A DNA stretch of 33,524 nucleotides from Noviherbaspirillum sp. Root189 (GTDB lineage: Bacteria > Pseudomonadota > Gammaproteobacteria > Burkholderiales > Burkholderiaceae_D): NCBI RefSeq assembly GCF_001428545.1, contig NZ_LMHZ01000037.1, forward strand, positions 1 to 33,524. Direction: 5' to 3'. Under the pieces are notes generated by a model that saw nothing but the letters and a program-made list of their open reading frames with translations, was not told where the DNA came from and searched no databases. The stretch's first letter is position 1, and every line of letters begins with the position of its first letter. Below, piece by piece: positions 11,319-19,475 of this stretch. The translations under genes were made by a program, and so were the position numbers.

Positions 11319-13009
11319 CCCGTATCGCCCCGCGCAGCTACCCTTTTCGCACCGCCGAGATGCTCCGTCAGCAAGGTGTGCATCCCGTGCTGGCGCGATT
11401 GTACGCAGCGCGCGGCCTGACCGATGCACGTGAGCTGTCGAGCGAACTGACGGCGTTGATCAACCCCTCCGGCTTGCTGCACGTGGACGCCGCGGCCTCG
11501 TATCTTGCCGATGCCATCGATGCCGGGAAAAAACTGGTGATCGTTGCCGACTACGACTGCGACGGCGCGACGGCCTGTGCGGTCGCCCTGCGTGGCTTGC
11601 GGGCACTGGGCGCCCGGGTCGATTACATCGTGCCGAACCGATTCGAGTACGGTTACGGCCTGACGCCGGAAATCGTCGAGCTCACGGTCCGCGAAAAGTC
11701 GCCGGATGTCATCGTCACCGTCGATAACGGTATCGCCAGTATCGACGGTGTGGAAGAAGCGAAACGACGCGGCATTGATGTGGTGGTGACCGACCACCAC
11801 CTTCCGGGCGACAGGCTTCCCGACGCGCGCGTTATCGTCAATCCCAACCAACCGTCCTGCGGCTTCCCGAGCAAGAACCTGGCGGGAGTCGGCGTGATGT
11901 TCTATGTGTTGCTTGCCTTGCGTGCCGAACTGCGCAAGCGTGGACGCTTTGATGCGCAAAACCAGCCGAAGCTTGATGCCTTGCTCGATCTGGTGGCCCT
12001 CGGCACCGTCGCCGACGTAGTCAAGCTCGACGGCAACAACCGCATCCTGGTCGCCCAGGGCTTGAAGCGCATGCGCGCCGGACGCATGCAACCGGGCATT
12101 GCCGCCCTTTTCCGTGCAGCAGGCCGCGAAGCACGCCGTGCCACGCCGTTCGACCTCGGCTTTGCGCTGGGTCCGCGACTGAACGCTGCTGGCCGGCTGG
12201 CCGACATGTCGCTGGGTATCGAGTGCCTTACGACGGATGACGAAGGCCGGGCATGGGCGATTGCCCAACAGCTGGACACCATCAATCGGGAGCGGCGCGA
12301 TATCGAAGCCGGAATGCAGGACACGGCGCTCACGCTGCTGGATTCCTTCGAGCCGCGTACCCGCAATACCATCAGCGTGTTCGACGACTCGTGGCATCAG
12401 GGTGTGATCGGGATAGTCGCTTCGCGCCTGAAAGACAAATTTTACCGACCGACCATCACGTTTGCGCCTGGTGGCGAAGGCCTGATCAAGGGATCGGGGC
12501 GTTCGATCGCAGGATTCCATTTACGGGATGCACTGGACCTGGTGTCCAAGCATGCGCCTTCCGTCATCCATAAATTCGGCGGACATGCGATGGCCGCCGG
12601 ACTGACCATCCGGGCAGAGGCTTTCGACGCCTTTGCCGAAGCATTCGAAGCGGTCGGGCAGGAATGGCTGACTGAAAGCCAGCTGGAGCGCATCATCGAA
12701 ACCGATGGGCCACTGGAAGAAGCTTACTTCACACCGCAGTTCATCGAGCTCATCGATGGCCAGGTCTGGGGCCAGGGTTTCTCCCCTCCGGTATTTTGCG
12801 ATGAATTCAGGGTGCTGAATCAACGTATCCTGAAAGAAAAACACCTGAAGCTCACCCTGGAAAAAGGCGGGCGTCGCTTCGACGCGATCTGGTTCGGCCA
12901 CATCGACGACTTGCCGGAACGCGCGATGGTGGCCTATCGGCTGGACGCAAACGAATACAACGGCGCGGTACGGGTGCAATTGCTGGTGGAGCATGCGCAG
13001 CCTGCCTGA
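11315..13009 (+). CDS. recJ: Single-stranded-DNA-specific 5'-3' exonuclease RecJ
   Basis: DHH-family exonuclease acting in RecF-pathway recombination, mismatch repair and base excision repair. Visible motifs, counting from the ATG at 11309: DYDCDG (81-86), VDNGIAS (138-144) and TDHHLPG (161-167) in the DHH domain; DLGFALGPRLNAAGR in the linker region; SGRSIAGFHLRDAL and FGGHAMAAGLTI in DHHA1; then the C-terminal OB-fold. Start is either 11309 or 11315. The latter overlaps the upstream stop in an ATGA and is preferred, giving 564 residues, normal for the family. Confidence 0.96.
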   Translation: MTRIAPRSYPFRTAEMLRQQGVHPVLARLYAARGLTDARELSSELTALINPSGLLHVDAAASYLADAIDAGKKLVIVADYDCDGATACAVALRGLRALGARVDYIVPNRFEYGYGLTPEIVELTVREKSPDVIVTVDNGIASIDGVEEAKRRGIDVVVTDHHLPGDRLPDARVIVNPNQPSCGFPSKNLAGVGVMFYVLLALRAELRKRGRFDAQNQPKLDALLDLVALGTVADVVKLDGNNRILVAQGLKRMRAGRMQPGIAALFRAAGREARRATPFDLGFALGPRLNAAGRLADMSLGIECLTTDDEGRAWAIAQQLDTINRERRDIEAGMQDTALTLLDSFEPRTRNTISVFDDSWHQGVIGIVASRLKDKFYRPTITFAPGGEGLIKGSGRSIAGFHLRDALDLVSKHAPSVIHKFGGHAMAAGLTIRAEAFDAFAEAFEAVGQEWLTESQLERIIETDGPLEEAYFTPQFIELIDGQVWGQGFSPPVFCDEFRVLNQRILKEKHLKLTLEKGGRRFDAIWFGHIDDLPERAMVAYRLDANEYNGAVRVQLLVEHAQPA

Positions 13010-13105
13010 GTCAGCGACAGATCGATAGCTGGCCAGCCCTGTCCCAGGTCGCAAAAATTGCTTTTCGTGCAATGCACGGCCCGGCGAAAGGCCGGCGTCC
13101 GCTCG

Positions 13106-13139
13106 CTTGAGCGGCCCTCCGGTCAGGTATAATGACCGG
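13106..13139 (+). promoter_or_regulatory. prfB promoter with palindrome across the -10 box
   Basis: A consensus TATAAT (13128-13133) is preceded at 15-16 bases by CTTGAG/TTGAGC (about 13106-13112). The -10 is framed by a perfect seven-base inverted repeat, CCGGTCA (13119-13125) and TGACCGG (13133-13139). A second short palindrome CCGCTC/GAGCGG covers the -35 region at 13099-13114. Such symmetry suits a repressor operator, or a hairpin ending recJ transcripts. Confidence 0.55.
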
Positions 13140-13161
13140 TTTGATCGCACAAGAAACTGCC

Positions 13162-14266
13162 ATGGAAGCCGAACGCCTCAATTCCCTCTCCTCGCTGCTC
13201 GCGGACTTGACTACCCGCGCAGCCGAACTTCGGAGGTATCTTTGACGTCGATGTAAAGTCAGAGAAACTCGAACAAGTCAACGCCGAACTGGAAGACCCT
13301 GCCGTCTGGAACGACCCCAAGCGGGCCCAGGATCTCGGCAAGGAAAAGAAATCGCTGGAAGCGATCGTCCTGACGCTCAACAAGATCGATGCCGACCTCG
13401 CCGATACGCGCGACCTGTTCGACATGGCGCGTGAAGAGCAGGACGAAGACACGCTCATGGCGATCGAGACCGATGCCGACGAACTCAGGAAACTGGTCGA
13501 AGGCATGGAATTCCGCCGGATGTTCTCCAATCCGATGGACCCCAACAACTGTTTCATCGACATCCAGGCCGGTGCCGGCGGTACCGAAGCCCAGGACTGG
13601 GCGTCAATGCTGCTCCGCCAGTATCTGCGCTATTGCGAACGCAAGGGTTTCAAGACCGAGATCCTCGAAGAGTCCGAAGGTGAAGTCGCCGGTATCAAGA
13701 CAGCGACCATCAAGGTAGAAGGCGAATACGCCTACGGTTTCCTGCGCACCGAAAGCGGCGTACACCGTCTGGTCCGGAAATCGCCTTTCGACTCGGCCAA
13801 TGGCCGTCACACTTCGTTTTCCAGCGTGTTTGTCTATCCGGAAGTTGACGAGTCGATCGAGATCGACATTAATCCGGCCGACGTGCGTGTGGATACCTTC
13901 CGCGCCTCCGGCGCCGGTGGTCAGCACATCAACAAAACTGACTCGGCGGTGCGCCTGACGCACGGCCCGTCCGGTATTGTCGTCCAGTGCCAGAACGACC
14001 GCAGCCAGCACCGTAACCGCGCGGAAGCCTGGGCCATGCTGAAATCGCGTCTCTATGAAATGGAGTTGCGCAAGCGCATGAGCGAACAGCAGAAGATGGA
14101 AGACTCCAAGACGGATATCGGCTGGGGCCACCAGATCCGTTCCTATGTGCTGGATCAGTCTCGCATCAAGGACCTGAGGACCAATCACGAAGTCGGCAAT
14201 ACCAAGGCTGTCCTCGACGGCGATCTTGACGACTTCATCGCCGCATCGCTGAAACAGGGTGTGTAA
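13162..14266 (+). CDS. prfB: Peptide chain release factor 2 (programmed +1 frameshift)
   Basis: Releases the peptide at UGA and UAA codons. Reading frame one begins ATG at 13162 and reaches an in-frame TGA at 13243-13245 after 26 further codons; a +1 shift at CTT-T (13240-13243) continues from GAC at 13244 to the stop at 14266, giving 367 residues, the normal RF2 length. Motifs: KSPFDS with the SPF stop-recognition tripeptide, and GGQ in [15 protein letters not shown], which triggers hydrolysis. The coding sequence is join(13162..13242,13244..14266). RF2 regulates itself because slow UGA decoding promotes the shift (family knowledge). lysS follows 156 bases downstream. Confidence 0.97.
13231..13246 (+). 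promoter_or_regulatory. RF2 +1 frameshift signal
   Basis: The segment holds an internal Shine-Dalgarno-like CGGAGG (13231-13236), three bases, the slippery CTT (13240-13242), the TGA stop (13243-13245) and a following C. This is the classic prfB element, AGG-TAT-CTT-TGA-C, unchanged from the widespread bacterial form. Confidence 0.97.
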
Positions 14267-14279
14267 GCCTTCGCGATAC

Positions 14280-14315
14280 CGGTTGCGGGCGTTAAGTGTT
14301 TCACGTCTGCAACCG
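14280..14315 (+). other. Inverted repeat in the prfB-lysS spacer
   Basis: Perfect seven-base arms CGGTTGC (14280-14286) and GCAACCG (14309-14315) enclose 22 bases. It begins 13 bases after the prfB stop. No T-run follows, so it is not a typical intrinsic terminator. The rest of the 156-base gap shows no clear promoter, and lysS lacks an obvious Shine-Dalgarno. Confidence 0.35.
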
Positions 14316-14422
14316 ATCGCCGCGATGGCTTGAACAACGACCTGCACATTATTAGCGACAGGCGACTCGCATGAATCGCAGACTGCCATTCCGACGCAAT
14401 TTCCATATCACGCATTATTCAC

Positions 14423-15949
14423 ATGACTAACCAAACAGAAAACGCCGCGCCCGCACAAGACGAAAATTCCATTATCGCGGAACGCCGTGCAAAACTGACG
14501 GCGCTGCGCGAACAGGGTGTCGCCTTCCCCAATGATTTTCGCCCGGAACACAAAGCCGCCGACTTGCATGCCCGCTATGGCGAGCTGACCAACGAACAAC
14601 TCGAAGCTACTCCGATCAAGGTCTCGGTAGCCGGCCGCATGATGCTCAAGCGAGTAATGGGCAAGGCGTCATTTGCCACGCTCCAGGACGGCTCCGGTCG
14701 TAATGCTGAAGGCCGGATCCAGCTCTACATTACCAACGATAATGCTGGCGAAGAACTCCACGCCATGTTCAAGCATTGGGACCTCGGTGACATTCTTGGC
14801 GCGGAAGGCCTTCTGTTCAAAACCAAGACCGGCGAACTCTCGGTCAAGGTGACCGGCCTGCGCCTGCTCACCAAGTCACTGCGTCCGCTGCCGGACAAGT
14901 TCCATGGCCTTTCCGATCAGGAAACCAAATACCGCCAGCGCTACGTCGACCTCATCACGAGTGAAGACACGCGTCGCACCTTCAAGGCGCGTACCGCAGC
15001 GATGTCGTCGATCCGTCGATTCATGGCGGAACACGAATTCATGGAAGTGGAAACGCCGATGCTGCACCCTATTCCCGGCGGTGCAGCAGCCAAGCCTTTT
15101 ATCACGCATCACAATGCGCTCGACATGCAAATGTTTCTCCGCATTGCGCCCGAGCTTTACCTCAAGCGCCTGGTCGTCGGCGGCTTCGAACGTGTCTTTG
15201 AGGTAAATCGCAATTTCCGTAATGAAGGCGTGTCGCCACGCCACAATCCGGAATTCACGATGATGGAGTTTTATGCGGCCTATGTCGATTACAAATGGCT
15301 GATGGACTTCACCGAGGCAGTCATCCGGCAGGCGGCGATCGATGCCCATGGCACTGCGCAGCTTAGCTATCAAGGTCGCGAACTCGACCTGGGCAAGCCT
15401 TTCCATCGGATGACGATCGTCGGCGCCATTAATAAATACGCACCGCAGTACACCGATGCGCAGCTGCATGATGCTGCTTTCCTCAAAGCGGAGCTGAAGA
15501 AATTCGGTGTCACGCCGTTTGCGAAGGCTGGCCTCGGCGCATTGCAGCTCGCCCTGTTTGAAGAAACTGCTGAATCGCAGTTGTGGGAACCCACCTACAT
15601 CATCGACTATCCGGTCGAGGTATCGCCACTGGCGCGTGCTTCAGACACTGTCGCCGGCATTACCGAACGTTTCGAGCTCTTCATTACCGGTCGCGAAATT
15701 GCGAACGGTTTTTCCGAGCTCAATGACCCGGAAGATCAGGCAGCCCGCTTCCAGGCACAGGTCGCCGCAAAGGATGCCGGCGATGAAGAAGCCATGTATT
15801 ACGACGCCGACTATATTCGCGCGCTCGAGTACGGCATGCCTCCGACCGGTGGTTGCGGTATCGGCATTGACCGCCTGATGATGCTGATCACCGATTCGCC
15901 CAACATCCGTGACGTCATCCTCTTTCCGCACCTCCGCCGCGAAGATTAA
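14423..15949 (+). CDS. lysS: Lysyl-tRNA synthetase, class II
   Basis: Charges tRNA-Lys with lysine. The 508-residue protein shows an N-terminal OB-fold anticodon-binding domain (about residues 65-165), then the class II catalytic core with motif 2 ([20 protein letters not shown]) and motif 3 ([14 protein letters not shown]) near the C-terminus. The linking segment [10 protein letters not shown] is also typical of LysS. The prfB-lysS order is widespread in beta- and gammaproteobacteria. A strong intrinsic terminator begins 46 bases after the stop, closing the recJ-prfB-lysS cluster. Confidence 0.97.
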   Translation: MTNQTENAAPAQDENSIIAERRAKLTALREQGVAFPNDFRPEHKAADLHARYGELTNEQLEATPIKVSVAGRMMLKRVMGKASFATLQDGSGRNAEGRIQLYITNDNAGEELHAMFKHWDLGDILGAEGLLFKTKTGELSVKVTGLRLLTKSLRPLPDKFHGLSDQETKYRQRYVDLITSEDTRRTFKARTAAMSSIRRFMAEHEFMEVETPMLHPIPGGAAAKPFITHHNALDMQMFLRIAPELYLKRLVVGGFERVFEVNRNFRNEGVSPRHNPEFTMMEFYAAYVDYKWLMDFTEAVIRQAAIDAHGTAQLSYQGRELDLGKPFHRMTIVGAINKYAPQYTDAQLHDAAFLKAELKKFGVTPFAKAGLGALQLALFEETAESQLWEPTYIIDYPVEVSPLARASDTVAGITERFELFITGREIANGFSELNDPEDQAARFQAQVAAKDAGDEEAMYYDADYIRALEYGMPPTGGCGIGIDRLMMLITDSPNIRDVILFPHLRRED

Positions 15950-15994
15950 ATAAATATTCGATGACCCGGAAACGGGCTCGGAGATGTCATCCTT

Positions 15995-16022
15995 AAAACA
16001 GGGCCGCAATGGCCCTGTTTTT
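15995..16022 (+). terminator. Intrinsic terminator after lysS
   Basis: Arms AAAACAGGGCC (15995-16005) and GGCCCTGTTTT (16011-16021) pair perfectly over 11 bases around the loop GCAAT. The A/T flanks make it usable in both directions, but nothing on the minus strand here needs it. Confidence 0.93.
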
Positions 16023-16047
16023 ATATTTTGTTTGCCAGCGCATTCTC

Positions 16048-16105
16048 TTTTGCAGACAGCTTTGACACTCTGCAAACAGGGTTACAAAGCCTTACAGCTT
16101 ACACA
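16048..16105 (+). promoter_or_regulatory. Candidate promoter/operator region of the glycine-zipper gene
   Basis: TTGACA (16062-16067) lies inside a perfect inverted repeat, TTTGCAG (16049-16055) and CTGCAAA (16070-16076). TACAAA (16083-16088) is a possible -10 at a short 15-base spacing. Three TTACA repeats follow at 16082, 16092 and 16099. This suggests regulated expression. The regulator is not identifiable, and the layout may be partly coincidental. Confidence 0.4.
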
Positions 16106-16188
16106 CTAAAGGTCTTTTTTCCAGCCTTGTTACCTTCCATAATCATTTCATGCTGTTGTATCGGCTCAGTCCATCACAGGAGGTCATT

Positions 16189-16890
16189 ATGGAAAACAAA
16201 AAGACATCGAATCGTATTCATCCCTTGGTCGCCGGCGCAGCCGTTTCCGTCATGCTCGTCAGCCTGACAGGCGTTGCAGCAATTACCGGCCTGATTCCCA
16301 CCTCACATAGCACGGCTCCATCCTCAGCCATATCGACTGAGAATCCGGTCGCCACATCCGTCGGCGCAGCCTCAGCGGCGTCATCACCTGCAGCATTGGT
16401 AGATTCCAAGGTGGCGGACGCTGAGCCGGAACCTTTGCCCGCCAAACCTGCGCCCGTGCAAAAACGTGCTGCCGCACCACGCGCTACCCAGACACACTCC
16501 GAACCGCGTACCGCCTATAGTCAGCAACCTGCCATGGCGCAGGCTTCGGCAATTTGCAGCAGTTGCGGCCGTGTCGAATCGGTACAGGCGATCCAGCAGC
16601 CGGCTCAGGCAAGTGGTGTGGGCATGGTGGCTGGGGCAGTATTGGGCGGCGTGCTTGGAAACCAGGTAGGCGGCGGCACCGGCCGTAAAATCGCGACGGT
16701 TGCAGGCGCGGTCGGCGGCGGCTATGCCGGCAATGAAGTGGAAAAGCGGACACGCTCAACAACTACCTACCAGGTTCGCGTCCGTATGGAAGATGGACAA
16801 GTGCGTAGCTTTCCATTTGCGCAGCAGCCTGGCTGGAATACCGGCGACCGTGTACGGGTAGTGGATGGTCAGCTGACAGCTCGCGCATAA
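16189..16890 (+). CDS. Glycine-zipper 2TM-domain envelope protein
   Basis: A 233-residue protein. An N-terminal hydrophobic segment (about residues 10-36, LVAGAAVSVMLVSLTGVAAI) acts as anchor or uncleaved signal; no lipobox Cys is present there. Next comes a long Ala/Pro/Ser-rich linker (to about 120) and a CSSCGRVESVQAI segment with a CxxC pair. The glycine-zipper region follows (VAGAVLGGVLGNQVGGG and AGAVGGGYAGNEVEKR), with a C-terminal domain YQVRVRMEDGQVRSF. Similar C-termini occur in SlyB/PcP-type outer-membrane proteins and 17 kDa antigen relatives. The start at 16189 is set by AGGAGG eight bases upstream; an ATG at 16150 lacks one. Role unknown; possibly envelope integrity. Confidence 0.85.
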   Translation: MENKKTSNRIHPLVAGAAVSVMLVSLTGVAAITGLIPTSHSTAPSSAISTENPVATSVGAASAASSPAALVDSKVADAEPEPLPAKPAPVQKRAAAPRATQTHSEPRTAYSQQPAMAQASAICSSCGRVESVQAIQQPAQASGVGMVAGAVLGGVLGNQVGGGTGRKIATVAGAVGGGYAGNEVEKRTRSTTTYQVRVRMEDGQVRSFPFAQQPGWNTGDRVRVVDGQLTARA

Positions 16891-16920
16891 ATCCGCCAAG
16901 CTGGATAAGGCGGTGCGACG

Positions 16921-16984
16921 AGCCGGACAAAGCGGCTTTTAATTTTAGATAAGAAAGGCAGCATGGGCTGCCTTTCTTGCTTTT
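16921..16984 (+). terminator. Tandem terminators after the glycine-zipper gene
   Basis: The first hairpin is weak: AGCCG (16921-16925) with CGGCT (16933-16937), followed by TTTAATTTT. The second is strong: AAGAAAGGCAGC (16951-16962) with GCTGCCTTTCTT (16967-16978), 12 perfect pairs and a four-base loop, with T-rich bases after it. From 16985 to 17164, ahead of the kinase gene, nothing definite is seen apart from the A/T-rich leader. Confidence 0.85.
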
Positions 16985-17164
16985 GTCCGATGTGCGATGT
17001 CCGATCCATTTTGCACGCGGGTAAGCGCCCTTTACACAGACAATCCAACGTGATTTTCGAACTCGAGCTTATGTTCGCACATAGGGCTTGCCATCGTCGC
17101 TCGGGAGATCCATACTTGTTTTTTTAACACTAAATTATTCCCTGTACCACGGGGAAAATCACTT

Positions 17165-18745
17165 GTGGAACACGGCAACGATAAACCACCGCATCGACAT
17201 CAACCGCCTCGCCGGCGCGCCGGTGAACAACAGTCCTCCGACGCCGGCGCCGGCACTGCATTGACGGGCTTTTCCAAAGTGCATCACCTTCCCGCCCAGT
17301 ACAGCCTGGCGGACATGCATGTGGCTACGGACTCCGATGCAGAGAGGAGGACCGCTCGGTATGCAGACCTTTATGATTTTGCTCCGGTAGGGTATTTTTG
17401 TATCGACCGACAAGGACTCATACGTGACGTCAATCTCACCGGCGCAGGTTTGCTTGGGATATCACGCGCCACACTAACCGGTCGCAGCCTCGCGGATTTC
17501 ATCGCCGTGAACCAGCACGACGACTTCAACAGCTTCCTCGATCAGGTGTTTCATTCCGATGCGAAGGCAACTTGTGAACTGACCTTCCTTGATGCAGACA
17601 AACGGGCGTTCTATGCACAGATGGAAGCCAATGCTGACCATGCGGCGCAACTTTGCCGCATGGTTCTGTGCGACATAAGCGAACGCAAACAAGCCGAACT
17701 CTCTTTAGCGCAAAGCGAGGAACGTTTTCGCCTGATGGCCGATTCTGCCCCTGTCCTTATCTGGATCATGGGTGGGGACCAGCAGTATGTCTGGTTCAAC
17801 AAAATGTGGCTGGATTTTACCGGACATACCTTGAAAGAGGAGCTTGGTCATGGCTGGACCAAGGGCGTACATGAGGAAGATATTAAAGACTGTCTTGCGA
17901 TACAAGCCGCCGCCATGACAGAGCGCAAGCCTTTTACCATGGAGTATCGCTTGCGGCACCGTAGCGGACATTATCACTACATGCTGGCCCAAGGTGCGCC
18001 GCGTACGGCGCACTCTGGACGTTTTCTTGGGTATATTGGAAGTTGCACCGATATTTCTGAACGCAAGAAAGTCGAGGAACGGTTGCGACATTCTCGTCAA
18101 ATGCTTCGGCATCTGGTGTCATATCAGGAGCGCGTTCGTGAGGACGAACGAAAACGCATTGCGCGCGAAATTCATGACGATCTTGGGCAAAACTTGCTGG
18201 CATTGAGAATCGATGTCTCAATGCTGCATACGCGAACAGGCCATGCTCACCCAAAATTGAATGAGCGCGTCGGTATTGCGCTCAGCCATATCGATGCAAC
18301 CATGAAAGCCGTACGCGCCGCCATCAATAACCTGAGGCCGACGGTGCTTGACCTTGGCCTGACAGCAGCAATCGAATGGCAGGTCAAGGATTTTCAGCGC
18401 CGCAGCGGTATTGCGTGTGATCTCCATGTCAAGGACGATTTTGTGCTGGAGGATGACCGAGCGACCGCCCTCTTCCGTATTCTCCAGGAGTCATTGAATA
18501 ACGTGATTCGCCATGCAAAAGCATCGTATGTGCAGATAACCCTGGACCGAAATGCGGATAAACTTTTTATGAAGATCGCCGACAACGGGATCGGTATTTA
18601 TCCGGACTGCCGCAGGAAAGCGAATTCCTTCGGCCTGGTCGGCATCGAAGAGCGCATTAATGCCCTTGGCGGTGAGTTGACGATCGATAGCCAGCCCGAT
18701 AAGGGAACGGCCTTGAGTGTGTCATTGCCTCTGAAGGTGCTTTGA
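17165..18745 (+). CDS. PAS-PAS sensor histidine kinase (NarL/HisKA_3 type), orphan
   Basis: A 526-residue predicted soluble kinase. An N-terminal charged tail is followed by PAS 1 (about 65-172, ending CDISERKQAE) and PAS 2/PAC (about 185-302, with WFNKMWLDFTGHT and GSCTDISERKK). Then comes a HisKA_3 dimerisation/phosphoacceptor helix ERKRIAREIHDDLGQNL with His337, and a HATPase_c domain with the N box in ILQESLNNVIRHAKA and DNGIG/GLVGIEERI. The start is GTG at 17165 with GGGGA nine bases upstream. No transmembrane helix is obvious, so it should sense a cytoplasmic cue. HisKA_3 kinases normally pair with NarL/LuxR-type regulators; none is adjacent. It is convergent with the isc operon. Confidence 0.9.
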   Translation: MEHGNDKPPHRHQPPRRRAGEQQSSDAGAGTALTGFSKVHHLPAQYSLADMHVATDSDAERRTARYADLYDFAPVGYFCIDRQGLIRDVNLTGAGLLGISRATLTGRSLADFIAVNQHDDFNSFLDQVFHSDAKATCELTFLDADKRAFYAQMEANADHAAQLCRMVLCDISERKQAELSLAQSEERFRLMADSAPVLIWIMGGDQQYVWFNKMWLDFTGHTLKEELGHGWTKGVHEEDIKDCLAIQAAAMTERKPFTMEYRLRHRSGHYHYMLAQGAPRTAHSGRFLGYIGSCTDISERKKVEERLRHSRQMLRHLVSYQERVREDERKRIAREIHDDLGQNLLALRIDVSMLHTRTGHAHPKLNERVGIALSHIDATMKAVRAAINNLRPTVLDLGLTAAIEWQVKDFQRRSGIACDLHVKDDFVLEDDRATALFRILQESLNNVIRHAKASYVQITLDRNADKLFMKIADNGIGIYPDCRRKANSFGLVGIEERINALGGELTIDSQPDKGTALSVSLPLKVL

Positions 18746-18832
18746 CTGTCTGGCGGCCTAAACTTGTTGCGTAAACAGGGCTTGCGACAGGCGAGCGCAT
18801 CAAGTCTGTTCCAGGAGTGTCCAATGAAATTG

Positions 18833-18849
18833 AGGACTATTGACGTCCT
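18833..18849 (-). terminator. Weak hairpin at the 3' end of the isc operon
   Basis: AGGAC (18833-18837) and GTCCT (18845-18849) form a five-pair stem 11 bases past the iscX stop. On the minus strand it is followed by CAATTTCATT, a poor uridine tract. It may serve both convergent transcripts. Support is modest. Confidence 0.35.
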
Positions 18850-18859
18850 GGTTTCCTGC

Positions 18860-19054
18860 TTATTGCACTTCCTCAATCCAGGCCATTTGAATCGCCTCAA
18901 GAATTTTTTCGCCTGAACGATTTGGATCGTCGTCGAAGTCCTCAAGTTCGCAGACCCATTTATGCAGGTCGGTAAAGCGCACCGTCAGCGGATTAACATC
19001 CGGATATTTGTCGTGTAGTTCCTCTGCAATGCGAATCGTATCGGTCCATTTCAT
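18860..19054 (-). CDS. iscX: Fe-S assembly protein IscX
   Basis: A small acidic protein of 64 residues, the normal IscX length, that binds IscS and iron and modulates cluster assembly. The sequence [19 protein letters not shown], then [13 protein letters not shown], and FDDDP with the C-terminal [10 protein letters not shown], matches the family closely. Last gene of the isc operon, 12 bases after fdx. Confidence 0.95.
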   Translation of the reverse strand: MKWTDTIRIAEELHDKYPDVNPLTVRFTDLHKWVCELEDFDDDPNRSGEKILEAIQMAWIEEVQ

Positions 19055-19066
19055 GGCAGCCTCCGC

Positions 19067-19405
19067 TTAATGATTTTCGCTTGCGTGATTGATCGTGTAT
19101 TTTGGAATCTCGACTACAACATCCTGATCCGCCAGAACAGCCTGGCATGAAAGGCGTGATGTTGCTTCCAGGCCCCATGCGCGATCCAGCAAATCTTCTT
19201 CCTTTTCTTCCAACTCGTTCAAAGACGCAAAACCTTCACGGACTACCACATGGCAGGTGGTACAGGCACAGGACTTTTCACAGGCATGCTCGATCTCGAT
19301 ATCATTTTCGAGCAAGGCGTCACAGATGGATTTGCCTGCCGGTGCTTCGATAACCGCACCTTCAGGGCAAAGGGTTGCATGGGGAAGAACAACGATTTGG
19401 GGCAC
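19067..19405 (-). CDS. fdx: ISC-type 2Fe-2S ferredoxin
   Basis: Electron donor for cluster assembly on IscU. The 112-residue protein has the adrenodoxin-type ligand set Cys42, Cys48, Cys51 and Cys87, seen in ACEKSCACTTCHVV and SRLSCQAV; an additional Cys46 is also common in ISC ferredoxins. It lies 70 bases after hscA and 12 before iscX. Confidence 0.96.
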   Translation of the reverse strand: MPQIVVLPHATLCPEGAVIEAPAGKSICDALLENDIEIEHACEKSCACTTCHVVVREGFASLNELEEKEEDLLDRAWGLEATSRLSCQAVLADQDVVVEIPKYTINHASENH

Positions 19406-19475
19406 TTCGTTTACCTCGTGATGTTATAGGTGGTGACTGTTTTGCCGGCTACGCGCCTGCTCCTACTCCTGCTTC

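Noticed and set aside
10961-12520. A 519-codon open frame on the minus strand
   Set aside because: Lies opposite recJ and the end of the RpfE-type gene; its composition is that of an antisense shadow.
13162-13245. Early stop in prfB suggesting a pseudogene
   Set aside because: The stop is the programmed frameshift TGA, with all sequence elements of the known RF2 site.
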